From a virus: a DNA stretch of 20,859 nucleotides. Below are positions 4,465-13,900 of the stretch, piece by piece. The stretch is taken from IMG/VR virus record IMGVR_UViG_3300025266_000054, positions 1 to 20,859 of that record; one strand, given 5' to 3'. A program made the translations under genes and the position numbers. A model generated the notes under the pieces. The model ran no database searches. It was given only the letters and a program-made list of their open reading frames with translations, and had not been told where the DNA came from. How positions within the stretch are numbered: position 1 is the stretch's first letter; each line of letters opens with the position of its first letter.

Positions 4465-7175
4465 ACCGCCAAGTTAATTATCCCGGACTTTGAATTTCTA
4501 AGTCTTTCATCAAGCTCCCTATCTTGCTGAGATGGCAAGACTGTAGCACCGCGAATCCCCATGCTTGTTGACATGCCGCCGCCCATTGAAGGTAGGGGAG
4601 CAAATATGTCGGTTGTTGAAGGCGGTGATGCCTGCGAGCTTTCCATCATCTTAATTTCAGAAGCAGCCTCTTCCCGCAACCTTTTCTGCTCTTCCTCTTT
4701 CTCTCTCGATGCTGCCCGTTTTTCTCTGATCTGAGTTTCGGGCGATGGAGTGACGCCCTCTTCCATCACTTGACCGGTTTGTTTAAGAGCCTGAGTCGCA
4801 ATCGCGTAATACCTTGGGTACGACTCTCGCATCTGCTTCAGCAATGTTCTATTAGGATCTGGATTGATAACCTGCTCAATCAATACGTCTTCGTAAGCGT
4901 TAACTCTTTCTTGCTTGTATTTAGCCGCCATGCTGCCGTTAACAGAATCTCGTATCGACTTGGCGGATCTTCCTAGCAAGCCAAACATATTGAAGATTAC
5001 TTCAGGGGCGCTAACGCCAGCTTTGTTAGATTCAATAGAAAGAAGCTCAGCAAACTTTTGTTTCGTCTGAGTGTCAGAATTTATTTTGTCCTGAACAGAT
5101 CTTACCATCTGCAATATATCTGAAACTTCAGCCAGCTCTTGCAACTCTTCGGGTTCAAAAAGCGCTCGATATGTTGCGACCTCACTTGAAAAGCCTCCTT
5201 TGTCTGAAGCTTTTGTTAAGTCTGCCACATCGCCTCTTAAAGAAAGCGCACCTAAAAATTTGTTTGGAACACCAAGCTCATTGTTTGTTCTTTGTAAAAC
5301 ATCGTTGAATTTAGTTCTTAGCCAGTTGCCTTTAAGCCTTTGCCAAGCTGCTGGGTTTTGTTCCATTACAGCAGTTTTTAGTTTTAATATATCAACAGGC
5401 TCTGCCGAGCCAGAAAATATTCTTGAAACCGCTCTGGCCGCTTCGGTGCCGCCAGACTCTGCAACCTTCGCAATATCTGCAATAATTTTAAAATTCTGTA
5501 GCGTAGACATCGGGTCTTCTGGCCGATAAATATCTTGCGCCCGGCCCCAAACCGGATTGTAAGACCGAAAAGCATCGTTCATAGAGGCTTTTAAGTTAGA
5601 TAGCTCTCCTACCAACTTCTTGTTTCGTGTTGTATCTGATTTTCCGTATTTTGTAATTAAGGTATCAAAAGTTTCTTGCAAAACCTTGGCGACATCTTGA
5701 CTTGTGTCGATTGGCAAATAATCTGAAGGGGCGCTCAACTGACCTTCTTTGCCCGTAACTGACCTCGCCCTTTTCTTTGAAATTAAAGCATCGCGCAATG
5801 TGCTGTAAGCTTCTTTTCTTAAAGGGTCCAGGTCTGGGTCTTGTAGCGCTACTAATATACCCTGCAGAGGCTCGCCATCACGAACCGTGTTTGGCACTTG
5901 TCGGGCAGTCAAGAAAGTATCAACTAAAGCCGCAAGCTCTGGCGATCCCGCCTCATCAAGTTCATAAGCTTGCTTATAAATTTCGCCAGCTTGTTCCGAT
6001 CTTTTCTTTTGCTCCGCTTTTATAAAATCATCAGCCGCCTTGGAAACATCTATCTCAACAGTAGATGATGAGCCGCCCTTGAGCTTTCCTGTTAACGGGT
6101 CTCTAAAAGCATTCGGTGCATACTTGCCGCTCGATAATTGGTCGGCAAACCCTTTAACCATATTGGTTACTTGCTGGGATCGATCTAAATACATATCGGT
6201 AAGCAATCTCGACCTAGACTGCAATCCCAGATAGTATTGAGCAAAAGCTGCTTGCCCAATACCTTTCATGGCCTCGCCGCGTGTTAATTTAATCCCTCTT
6301 TCTGCCGCTATAGCAATTGTATTATCGACCTCGCCGCCGCCTTCTTTCAGAATTGCCGCGATCAAATCTTGTCCCGCCTCGTCTGTAAATTCCTCTCGCA
6401 AGTAACCAATTTTAGGTAAGACAGCATCGCCCATTTGTCTAAACGCTTGCCCAATAGCGCCTCTGGGCAAGCCTACAGGAATTAAACCAAATCCAGCAGA
6501 CCAAGCTGTATCTGAAACAAGCTGATCAAAATCGCTTTCAGGGCCACCAACTACAGCAGACAGGCCAGACCGAATGCCTTGACCAACAATCGTTCCACTA
6601 GCAGAACCAAAAGCTCCGCCACTTATTCCGCCAACAACGGTTCCTACTCCGGGTCCACCAAGAGCGGGTGTTGCTGTTCCAACCGCAGCACCGCCAGCCA
6701 TTCCTAAGCCGCCAAGAACCATCTCTGACAACAATTGAGCGCCCGGACCCATCCATCCAATGAGGTCATCTTTATCGATATCTCCAAACTCAAGAACATC
6801 GCCGAACTCTTTGTAAGCTCGACCTTTGGGTCCGTATACTCCATCGATATCCATAAACATAACGTCATCAGAGTCTGGGTCAACGTAATACCTTTCGCCG
6901 GGGTCGCGGCCTGATTTTAAATCTTCAGGAAACCTTCTTGAGCCTAACCAATGATGCCCGGCTTGCGGGCTATTGGTTAACCCGTGAACAAAACCGTCTA
7001 CTGCGCCAGAAGCTTCTTCCTCGTAAAACCTGTGACCAGCCTCTCTCCGTTTTTGATCGTGCTCAGCACCAAGGCCATTCTGATTGGCTCTAATCGCAAG
7101 GTGTAATTCTTTCCGGGTTCTGTCTTCAGGTATCGTGTAAGGAATACCATCAATCTCGACAGTTTTATTATCCAT
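4461..7175 (-). CDS. Large internal virion-like protein with Gly-rich hydrophobic segment
   Basis: A 904-residue protein, the last gene of the virion operon. Residues about 140-215 are very rich in Gly and Ala with many small-x-small pairs (for example MVLGGLGMAGGAAVGTATP) and could enter or cross a membrane. The rest is largely predicted helix with many Lys/Glu residues, and a Gln/Glu/Arg-rich coiled stretch sits near the C-terminus before SKSGIINLAV. Size, position after the tail genes and composition suggest an internal protein ejected with the DNA, like T7 gp15/gp16 or P22 gp16/gp20. No lytic enzyme motif was recognised. I place the start at ATG 7175, not at the in-frame TTG one codon upstream, because GGGAAGG (7181-7187) is well placed. 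It overlaps the preceding stop by one base (TGATG). Confidence 0.65.
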   Translation of the reverse strand: MDNKTVEIDGIPYTIPEDRTRKELHLAIRANQNGLGAEHDQKRREAGHRFYEEEASGAVDGFVHGLTNSPQAGHHWLGSRRFPEDLKSGRDPGERYYVDPDSDDVMFMDIDGVYGPKGRAYKEFGDVLEFGDIDKDDLIGWMGPGAQLLSEMVLGGLGMAGGAAVGTATPALGGPGVGTVVGGISGGAFGSASGTIVGQGIRSGLSAVVGGPESDFDQLVSDTAWSAGFGLIPVGLPRGAIGQAFRQMGDAVLPKIGYLREEFTDEAGQDLIAAILKEGGGEVDNTIAIAAERGIKLTRGEAMKGIGQAAFAQYYLGLQSRSRLLTDMYLDRSQQVTNMVKGFADQLSSGKYAPNAFRDPLTGKLKGGSSSTVEIDVSKAADDFIKAEQKKRSEQAGEIYKQAYELDEAGSPELAALVDTFLTARQVPNTVRDGEPLQGILVALQDPDLDPLRKEAYSTLRDALISKKRARSVTGKEGQLSAPSDYLPIDTSQDVAKVLQETFDTLITKYGKSDTTRNKKLVGELSNLKASMNDAFRSYNPVWGRAQDIYRPEDPMSTLQNFKIIADIAKVAESGGTEAARAVSRIFSGSAEPVDILKLKTAVMEQNPAAWQRLKGNWLRTKFNDVLQRTNNELGVPNKFLGALSLRGDVADLTKASDKGGFSSEVATYRALFEPEELQELAEVSDILQMVRSVQDKINSDTQTKQKFAELLSIESNKAGVSAPEVIFNMFGLLGRSAKSIRDSVNGSMAAKYKQERVNAYEDVLIEQVINPDPNRTLLKQMRESYPRYYAIATQALKQTGQVMEEGVTPSPETQIREKRAASREKEEEQKRLREEAASEIKMMESSQASPPSTTDIFAPLPSMGGGMSTSMGIRGATVLPSQQDRELDERLRNSKSGIINLAV

Positions 7176-8734
7176 CAAAACCTTCCCGTAACGTCAGTTG
7201 AGGTGGTTGATACCGATGTTGAGCCTGAGCCAAATCCTTGCCTCAACAACCGAGCTTCTCTGCTTTCCTCTCCTGCCAATTCTTCAATCTCAGGTTTTTC
7301 TGAGTCGGAAAACAGCGGATTTTGTTTATGCCATTGAGCTTGCCATCCCCCCATTGCAGCGGCAATCTTGGCATCATTGCCGGATTCAAAAACCTCATCA
7401 AACTCTCCGCTCAAAGTTGCCTCGTCGTAAGCTTCTTGAAAATCAATAGACTTTTGATTGATTCGGTTCAAATAACCAATCAGCCGATCATAACCGCCTT
7501 TTGTCATTGCTAAGCCGGGAGAAGATGCCAAGAACAAAGTCATTTCCGCATTAGAAATAGCCCCTTTGGTTTGCCCGATCAAGCCCATCGCTATTCTGGT
7601 GCCAAAAGATTTAACGAGCTGTTGACCCTCTATCGTCTCGGCATCCGCCCAACCAAGATCTACCATGAACTCTCTTAGCGGAAGCGTAACATTTGCGAAC
7701 CTCCCTCTCTCATCCGCATCCAGACCTGCAGATAAGCTTGAAGCAGTATCTAGCAAGTTTTTTTGAGTTCTTGCAAGCGCAGCTTCCTCTCCCCATTTGC
7801 TAACCGCCTTCGCAAACCCTTCTCCTCGTTTTTTGAGGAAACCAGAGGTCGTTGAGCCACCAACTTTAACAGAAGTGCCTCCACCGGTAACGGGGTAACC
7901 GCCGAGAGCTTGGTACTCTTGCTGTTTTGCCAAGTCCGTTTCGGCCGCCGCTCGCCTAATCTTCTTGCCTGTCGGCTGTCCTGCCTGGTCAAGCTCGGGT
8001 ATTTCCCAAGTAATATACTTGATTGTTTGGTTGCTCTTCTTTATCAACTCAATCTGAGCCTGTTGGATGTATTCAGTAGCCATCTTTTCATCTTCTCTTG
8101 CCATCTGAAAAGCTTGCAAAGCAATTTGGCGCTGAATATTTCTAGCTTCATCGGCATCTTTTCTGGTGTCTTTGTTAAATTGAGCAAAGCCTCTGGCTAT
8201 GCCACCATAAGGCCCGGCGGTAGGGTCAGAAGCAAGTATGCCCGCCCCTAAAGCTGAAGCAAGATCGTAAAAGTTTCTTCTCCTCGGAGCTGCCCCGAAT
8301 AGCGGTGCAAGCTTGCTTTTGTAGTCGTTAAATCGGTCGTCAAAAGTTTTTCTGCGGTCCTCTGAATCCTTAACCTCTTCCTCAAGATCCTTAATTTTAG
8401 CTGCAGTGTCGCTTGGTGGCGCAGGCTGATTTTTAGGAGGGCCGGACTTAGGACCTGTCTTCGCAGGCAGAAGCTGCAAGGCATTTTGGTCGAACTCAGG
8501 ACCTGTCTTCGCAGGCAGAAGCTGCAAGGCATTTTGGTCGAACTCAGGACCTGTCTGCGCAGGCTGAAGCCGACTTGTAAGAAGGCCGAACCCAGGACTA
8601 ACCTGCGCACCGCCCGGCGCACCGCCAATCATCTCCATGAACTCATCCCCAGATACATTTTGGGGTAAACCAGCGATGCCCCCAGCATTATAACCCTTGA
8701 TCTCTTTAAACATTTGCGGTCTTCCGATTGTCAT
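7175..8734 (-). CDS. Predicted virion protein with tandem 16-residue repeats
   Basis: A 519-residue protein of unknown family. The N-terminus carries FKEIKGYNAGGIAGLPQ (9-25), which contains the Gly-Gly motif seen in neighbouring proteins. Residues 61-92 are two exact copies of TGPEFDQNALQLLPAK, then a partial third. A Pro-rich hinge (97-108) and a charged coiled-coil-like segment (113-142) come next. The C-terminal half is helical, with Gly-rich loops (LGGYPVTGGGTS). It lies between two other giant virion genes and is probably an internal or tail-associated structural protein. A GAGGT sequence precedes the ATG. It is separated from the 720-residue gene by 33 bases, the largest gap of the operon. 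Confidence 0.6.
   Translation of the reverse strand: MTIGRPQMFKEIKGYNAGGIAGLPQNVSGDEFMEMIGGAPGGAQVSPGFGLLTSRLQPAQTGPEFDQNALQLLPAKTGPEFDQNALQLLPAKTGPKSGPPKNQPAPPSDTAAKIKDLEEEVKDSEDRRKTFDDRFNDYKSKLAPLFGAAPRRRNFYDLASALGAGILASDPTAGPYGGIARGFAQFNKDTRKDADEARNIQRQIALQAFQMAREDEKMATEYIQQAQIELIKKSNQTIKYITWEIPELDQAGQPTGKKIRRAAAETDLAKQQEYQALGGYPVTGGGTSVKVGGSTTSGFLKKRGEGFAKAVSKWGEEAALARTQKNLLDTASSLSAGLDADERGRFANVTLPLREFMVDLGWADAETIEGQQLVKSFGTRIAMGLIGQTKGAISNAEMTLFLASSPGLAMTKGGYDRLIGYLNRINQKSIDFQEAYDEATLSGEFDEVFESGNDAKIAAAMGGWQAQWHKQNPLFSDSEKPEIEELAGEESREARLLRQGFGSGSTSVSTTSTDVTGRF
8450..8570 (-). repeat. 48-bp in-frame tandem repeat (two exact copies plus partial third)
   Basis: Bases 8450-8497 and 8498-8545 are identical 48-mers; a third, diverged copy covers about 8546-8570. 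Each unit encodes 16 residues of the 519-residue virion protein. Exact identity of two copies points to a recent slippage or duplication. Confidence 0.9.
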
Positions 8735-8767
8735 TTAAACCTCAATTTAAAAGTTTCCCGTCCCTTA

Positions 8768-10930
8768 TTAATTGCTTAATTGGTTATTTGGGTTGTTGAA
8801 GCCACCCAAGCCCCCAAGCGTTGACAAGCCTACACCTAAACCAGCCTGAAGTGCTGACGGCTGGGGCGTGTAGGTAGTTTCAGCCGTCGATGTACCGGTC
8901 GGCGACAGGCCAACAAACGGCATCAATGCTTGGTATTGAGCAAGCGGTGCTTGCTGAGCTTGTAGCAAACCAGCTCGCTGTGCATCAAGCTCACGCTGAC
9001 GCTGCTGCTGATTTTGGCCACCAATGTTTTGTAAATGAGCCGCATCTTGCCCAGCCGCTTGTTGAGCTTGGCTACCAAGACCGCTCAAGAATCCGCCATA
9101 TCCTTGCTGCGCTCCCGCCATAGACTGACCCGCACCAAACTGTTGCTGACCAATCTGACCATATTGATTCGCCAAGGTGCCTGCTACGTTCATGCCCTGC
9201 TGCCCAGCCGCAGTTCTTGCTGCAGCATCCTGCTGGCCATAGCCAGCAAGTGTTTGGCCCAGGCCGGTTCCAGCACCGTACTGCTGTTGAGCTTGCTGAC
9301 CCATCAAACTTTGAAGACCTTGCTGCGCACCATACTGCTGTTGAGCTTGCTGACCCATTTGAGAACCAAGCTGCTGCTGAGCACCAAGCTGAGATTCGGC
9401 AGTCTGCTGGATTAAATTGCCGTATCCTTGCCCGGCCTGAAGCTTTTGCCCAGCCGCTTGCTGAACCTGACCAGCAACCTGCTGACCTGCGCCAAACCTT
9501 TGTTGGGCACCTTGCCCTAGCGTGTTTGCTAAGTTTGTTGAAGACGCCAACTCACTCCCAGCTCGCTGCTGCCGCATTCCTGCTAAATTCTGAGCAGCAC
9601 CATACTGCTGCTGACTTGCTTGGGCTGCTCGGTCAATTAAACCGCGCTCAGCGCCAAGCTCTTGTCCTGCCAAAGATGCCAAACCAGTTGACGCGGTTCT
9701 CTGAGCTTGCTTGGCTCGCTCATCTTCACCGATTGCCGTCTGCTGTGCCCTCTGAAAGCCTGCTGAGCGGATTCCGCCAACTTCTTTGGCCAATCCTCTG
9801 CCCATAGATTCCGCTCGCTCCTCAGCGCTTAGACGCGCTCTGGAGCCAAACGCAGATTCTCCGCCTGAAGAGATGTCTCGGGCATACTGAGCCATGTCTT
9901 GCTTGGCTAAACCTTCGCTCGCATCTCGAATCGACTGCTGAACCACTTGGTCTTCGTAGGGATCAAAATAATCAGAAGTTTTGTCGCCTATGTTAAAGCC
10001 ATCTTCAACGGTGTTCTGCAGTTGCGTGCGAGCATCGCCAAGCTGACCGCCAAACTCACTAGTAGCTGCAGATTCAGCGCCAAGCTGTCGCGTCGAATCT
10101 CGATTAAGCTGTGAGATACCACCCACCATGCCGGTTTCAGCAAGATCCAAACGCCCTCGCTGAGAAGCCGCAGCGGCTGACGCAAGCTCTTCGCTTTTAG
10201 ACAAACCGCGTGACAGGTCTTCTTTGCCGATCATCCCCATCCCGACTGCATCTGTTATGTCTTTCCCAAACTCGTCATAACTTCTTTGACCCTGCTGCCT
10301 GACTTTCGCCAAGTCCATGCCAAAATCTTCAGTCGCCCTTCGGCCTTGAGCAGCCTGCTGATCAAGCTGGTCAATGTACTGACCAGTGCTATCTTGGGCC
10401 ATTCCTGTAATGTCACTTAAATCACCGCGCAATCTGCTTTCTGCCTCAATGGCCCTAGCTCGACCTTGCTGATTTCCGCCAATCGCGTCAGTCATCGCTC
10501 GATCTCTTTGATCAAGCGCGAACCGTGATCCTTCCTGAATCTGTTGAAGAGCTTGCTGCGAAGCTAAAGCTTGACCGCCAATGCCGCTTTGAAGAGCGTC
10601 AATGCCTTGTTGGCCACGACTAATCGCTTCGTTGATAAACGGTTGCTGAACGCCTACAGCGCTTCTTGTCAACTCTTGCGCTCTAATTTGGTCCGGCGAA
10701 AGCCCTGCAATTTCTTGAGGAATGACAATCGGCCTGCCTTCTTCATCAAAAAAAGTTCTTTCTGCCGCCCGAAAAGCGCCAGGAAGAAAGCCGCCCTCAC
10801 CATCCTCACCGTACAAAAGCTGCTGAGTAATCGGGTCCATCATCTGATCTGTTCTTGTTACATTAGCAACGTAACCGCCTTCCTCAAATTTTCTTATTTG
10901 CTGGAGCTGGCCAGGCGTTAAAATACTCAT
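8768..10930 (-). CDS. Gln/Ala-rich repetitive virion protein
   Basis: A 720-residue protein. Its N-terminus has FEEGGYVANV (15-24), another Gly-Gly motif. The middle has FDPYEDQVVQQSIRD and the Gly/Ser block ISSGGESAFGSRARLS, a pattern I associate with large structural proteins of marine podoviruses. From about residue 420 to 660 it is an extreme Gln/Ala/Gly repeat zone (QQQYGA, QQQFGAGQ and similar), including an 18-residue repeat with MGQQAQQQYGA. The end is Gly/Leu-rich. It lacks recognisable enzyme motifs. Likely roles are a long helical tail, fibre or internal protein; this is inference. It overlaps the upstream gene by 4 bases (ATGA). Confidence 0.6.
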   Translation of the reverse strand: MSILTPGQLQQIRKFEEGGYVANVTRTDQMMDPITQQLLYGEDGEGGFLPGAFRAAERTFFDEEGRPIVIPQEIAGLSPDQIRAQELTRSAVGVQQPFINEAISRGQQGIDALQSGIGGQALASQQALQQIQEGSRFALDQRDRAMTDAIGGNQQGRARAIEAESRLRGDLSDITGMAQDSTGQYIDQLDQQAAQGRRATEDFGMDLAKVRQQGQRSYDEFGKDITDAVGMGMIGKEDLSRGLSKSEELASAAAASQRGRLDLAETGMVGGISQLNRDSTRQLGAESAATSEFGGQLGDARTQLQNTVEDGFNIGDKTSDYFDPYEDQVVQQSIRDASEGLAKQDMAQYARDISSGGESAFGSRARLSAEERAESMGRGLAKEVGGIRSAGFQRAQQTAIGEDERAKQAQRTASTGLASLAGQELGAERGLIDRAAQASQQQYGAAQNLAGMRQQRAGSELASSTNLANTLGQGAQQRFGAGQQVAGQVQQAAGQKLQAGQGYGNLIQQTAESQLGAQQQLGSQMGQQAQQQYGAQQGLQSLMGQQAQQQYGAGTGLGQTLAGYGQQDAAARTAAGQQGMNVAGTLANQYGQIGQQQFGAGQSMAGAQQGYGGFLSGLGSQAQQAAGQDAAHLQNIGGQNQQQRQRELDAQRAGLLQAQQAPLAQYQALMPFVGLSPTGTSTAETTYTPQPSALQAGLGVGLSTLGGLGGFNNPNNQLSN
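9273..9358 (-). repeat. 54-bp periodic repeat in the Gln-rich gene
   Basis: Blocks 9273-9304 and 9327-9358 differ by one base and are 54 bases apart, encoding an 18-residue period around MGQQAQQQYGA. Looser versions of the same motif fill roughly 9100-9620. Confidence 0.8.
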
Positions 10931-13900
10931 GCTGCGTTCACCCTCGATTTTGGTTTATCTGCGTATTCCTCAAAAAGTTCCATCATCTCATACAAGAGCT
11001 GAGTTCCCTTTTCCCGGTCCTCGGGACCGGTTGGTTTTAAGGTGATAATGCCGTTTTCGTTACCCAGCGAAAGTGAACCAGCTCCGCGTACTGCTCGGCC
11101 TGTCATCACGAATTCGCCATCGCTCAACATCGCCGGAACGTCATCGCTGGTTTCTGTTCCTTCGCCGTTTATTATTCCACTCTTTTCTTTAAAGTCTGCT
11201 GTGGAGACGTTGCCACCGGTAGCATAAGCCATCGGAACCATATTACCTACGCTCTCCCTGCCAGAGCCAAACGAAGGGCGCCTACTGCTTAAATTCATTA
11301 GTGAAGGAGGCATAACCGCCATGTGGTTCTGCTTTATTGGCGAAGGCATTGATCCGGGACCCATGGTCTGCAAATTCATTAGTTCAGGAGGCATAAATCC
11401 GTCACCCTGGCGCTGCTTTATTGGCGAAGGCATTGATCCGGGACCCATGGTCTGATTCAGTAGTTTAAGCGCAGAAGGTTTACCAGAGCCAAAGCTTTCT
11501 TCAGCACCGAAGTGCGCACGTTCAGCTTGGTCTACTAAGTCCACAAATTCTGTCACTTTTGACTGCATTTCTTGGGATTGCGGGTCAGTGTATGTCTGGT
11601 TTAAGTAAGTGCTATAACCATTCAAGGGCGAAAGCTGCGCTTGATTCATTTGTGTTGGTTGACCAAACTGTTGCTGCATGTTTGGTGGGAACATACTGGC
11701 TTTGCGCATCGGCATTACTGCGCCGCCGTTGCGCATTCCAACCACAGGATTAATTCCACCAAAACCGCCTTCGCCACCTATACCGGAATTGGCAAGAGCC
11801 GCAGCAATTTCTTCGCCACCTATACCGGGATTGGCAAGAACCGCAGGAGTAGGGTTGTCGAGATCAGATAAACGTATTTCAGTACCATCGGCCCTAGTTC
11901 CAACCACAGGATTAATTCCACCATTTCCTTCATCGGTTATCCCGCCAACGTCAATGTTGGACGGGCCAACCACCCCGCCATTGCCGATGAGTGGGCCAAA
12001 TCCTTGCTGGTCATACGCAGCGGATTGTCCATGCTTACGCCCTTCATACTGACCGTAGATTTTCCAATGAGTCTCAGGGTCAAAGCCTGGAATGTCCCGC
12101 GCTTCTTGTTGTAAATCTGGGTACAACGATAGATAAGCCGCTCCGTCAAAAGCTGGGCGTGGCAAGGGGTTTGTTGGCGTTGGATTACCAGGGTTTGTTG
12201 GCGTTGGATCACCAGGATTTGTTGGCGTTGGATCACCGGAATCCGAAGGTTTTTTCCTGCCGCCACTTAACGTAGGCATTCCCGTTGCCATCATTCCAAA
12301 GTCTCTTGGATCTGGCGGTGCAACACCCGCAGCTTCTGCATCTCGTTTGGCCAACTGATAACCACCGTATTTGCTCATGGTCATTGCCGGTGTTAATTTA
12401 ACGCCTTTACGATTTTTCGCTTCGTCATAAGCAAGTTTGGCAAGAACCGCAGCAACTCCTGCGCCGCCAAGACCACTCAGATTTAAACCACCACCACCAG
12501 ATTGGTCAGCTTCGCCAACAGTGAAAAATTTGAGAATGGATTTTAGAAACGAAGGAGCTTGGTTAGTCTCCGCTTCTTGGGCTTCTGCTTGTAAACCAAG
12601 TATTTGCAATATTTGGGGCGCGTTCTTCCCCGCCTGCCTCATTTCTGCTACTTCCTGCGCTATCGCGGGGTTGCCTTCTCCTTCTGTAGCAATTATTTCT
12701 GCAATTAGTCTCTCAGCCTCAAGTAAATTCTCTGGAGCTTTATAGTAATCCGTGATTCCCACACTATCGCCGATGCCGCCAAGAATATCTCCTATCTTGC
12801 CGAACCTACCAACTTTGTCAGATCCTGTACCAGTAAAAATATCTCCTAGGGAGCCAAGTCCGCCAGATTGGTCAGCTCCGCCACCAGTAAAAAGATCTCC
12901 TAGAGATCCAAAACTGCCAGAATTGTCAGCTCCTTTACCTTTAACTAGGCTGCCGATGCCCTCGAAGAAACCACCACCCTCTGCCGCCTTAGCACCCTTC
13001 GCTGCTATATCTGTAATATTTTGACCAATACTACCGCCAACAGCGTTGGGTCCGCCGAGCGTCAAAAGTTGCAGCGGACTTGCATTGCCTTTTGCAACGT
13101 CATAAACCGTCCACGCTTTAGCAGCAATCGCGGCAAACGGTTGCCAAGGACCGGGAATAAATTGAGCGATTTTTACCAGCGGTTTAATGACCTGCTTGAC
13201 CACTTTTTTTAGACTTTTGGCCGTTTTTTTCCAAAAACCGAACTCTTCCAAACCGGTAATCGGATTAAGAGAAGCAATGCCAACACCAACAGTCATTCGT
13301 CGAGGGTCGATATCCATTTCGTTGAATTTTGCTTCAATCAAACTTTCAAATTTTTCGTCTTCAAAAGCTTCTGGCGGCAAGATGACTTCACCCGGCCTCA
13401 AATGCGCAAGTGCAGTATCTTCTCCGCGACCAGCCTGAGTTAGCTCAACTGCCATTTGGCCTAGCGGAGCATTAGCCCCAACCTCGGCTGCTTCTGCTAA
13501 GTGCAGGTACTGATCTCGTTCTATTGGGTCTTTTGTCTGCGAAGCCTGCATCAGCATTTCTTCTATCGCAGATTCAATAGCACCGTTCGGATCTGTTTCA
13601 GCCTGGGCTTCGGCTTGAGCCTCCATCGTCTGAATCATCATCTCTTCTTGACTGACTTCACCGCCATCAGCCTTTCTCAAAGCTGTTATCCCCGAATTAA
13701 TCGCGTCAGTCGCCATGCCGACCTTCATGGCTGTCGGGTGAAATTTAGAAGCGTTCACAAAGGCCTCTGGGAGGCTTTTTGATTGAGTAAGCGCACGAAC
13801 ATCGTCAACAAAGTTTTTGTTCAAATCCAAAAGCGTTTTTTTGATAAAAGGAATTTTATCCAAAGAAATAGATGCCAGCCTGTCCATCAAGGAAGCGCCT

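Noticed and set aside
7176-7178. TTG start for the large internal virion gene
   Set aside because: ATG 7175 has GGGAAGG at a suitable distance and gives the usual TGATG overlap.
8450-8570. CRISPR-like array
   Set aside because: The units are directly adjacent without spacers and keep the coding frame, so they are a protein-coding tandem repeat.
9217-9807. 196-codon plus-strand frame opposite the Gln-rich gene
   Set aside because: A shadow of the biased CAG/GCT-rich repeats, which read without stops on the other strand; its product is low-complexity Leu/Gln.
11937-12266. 109-codon minus-strand frame with VIQRQQT repeats
   Set aside because: Out-of-frame reading of the Pro/Thr octamer repeat inside the 1082-residue gene.
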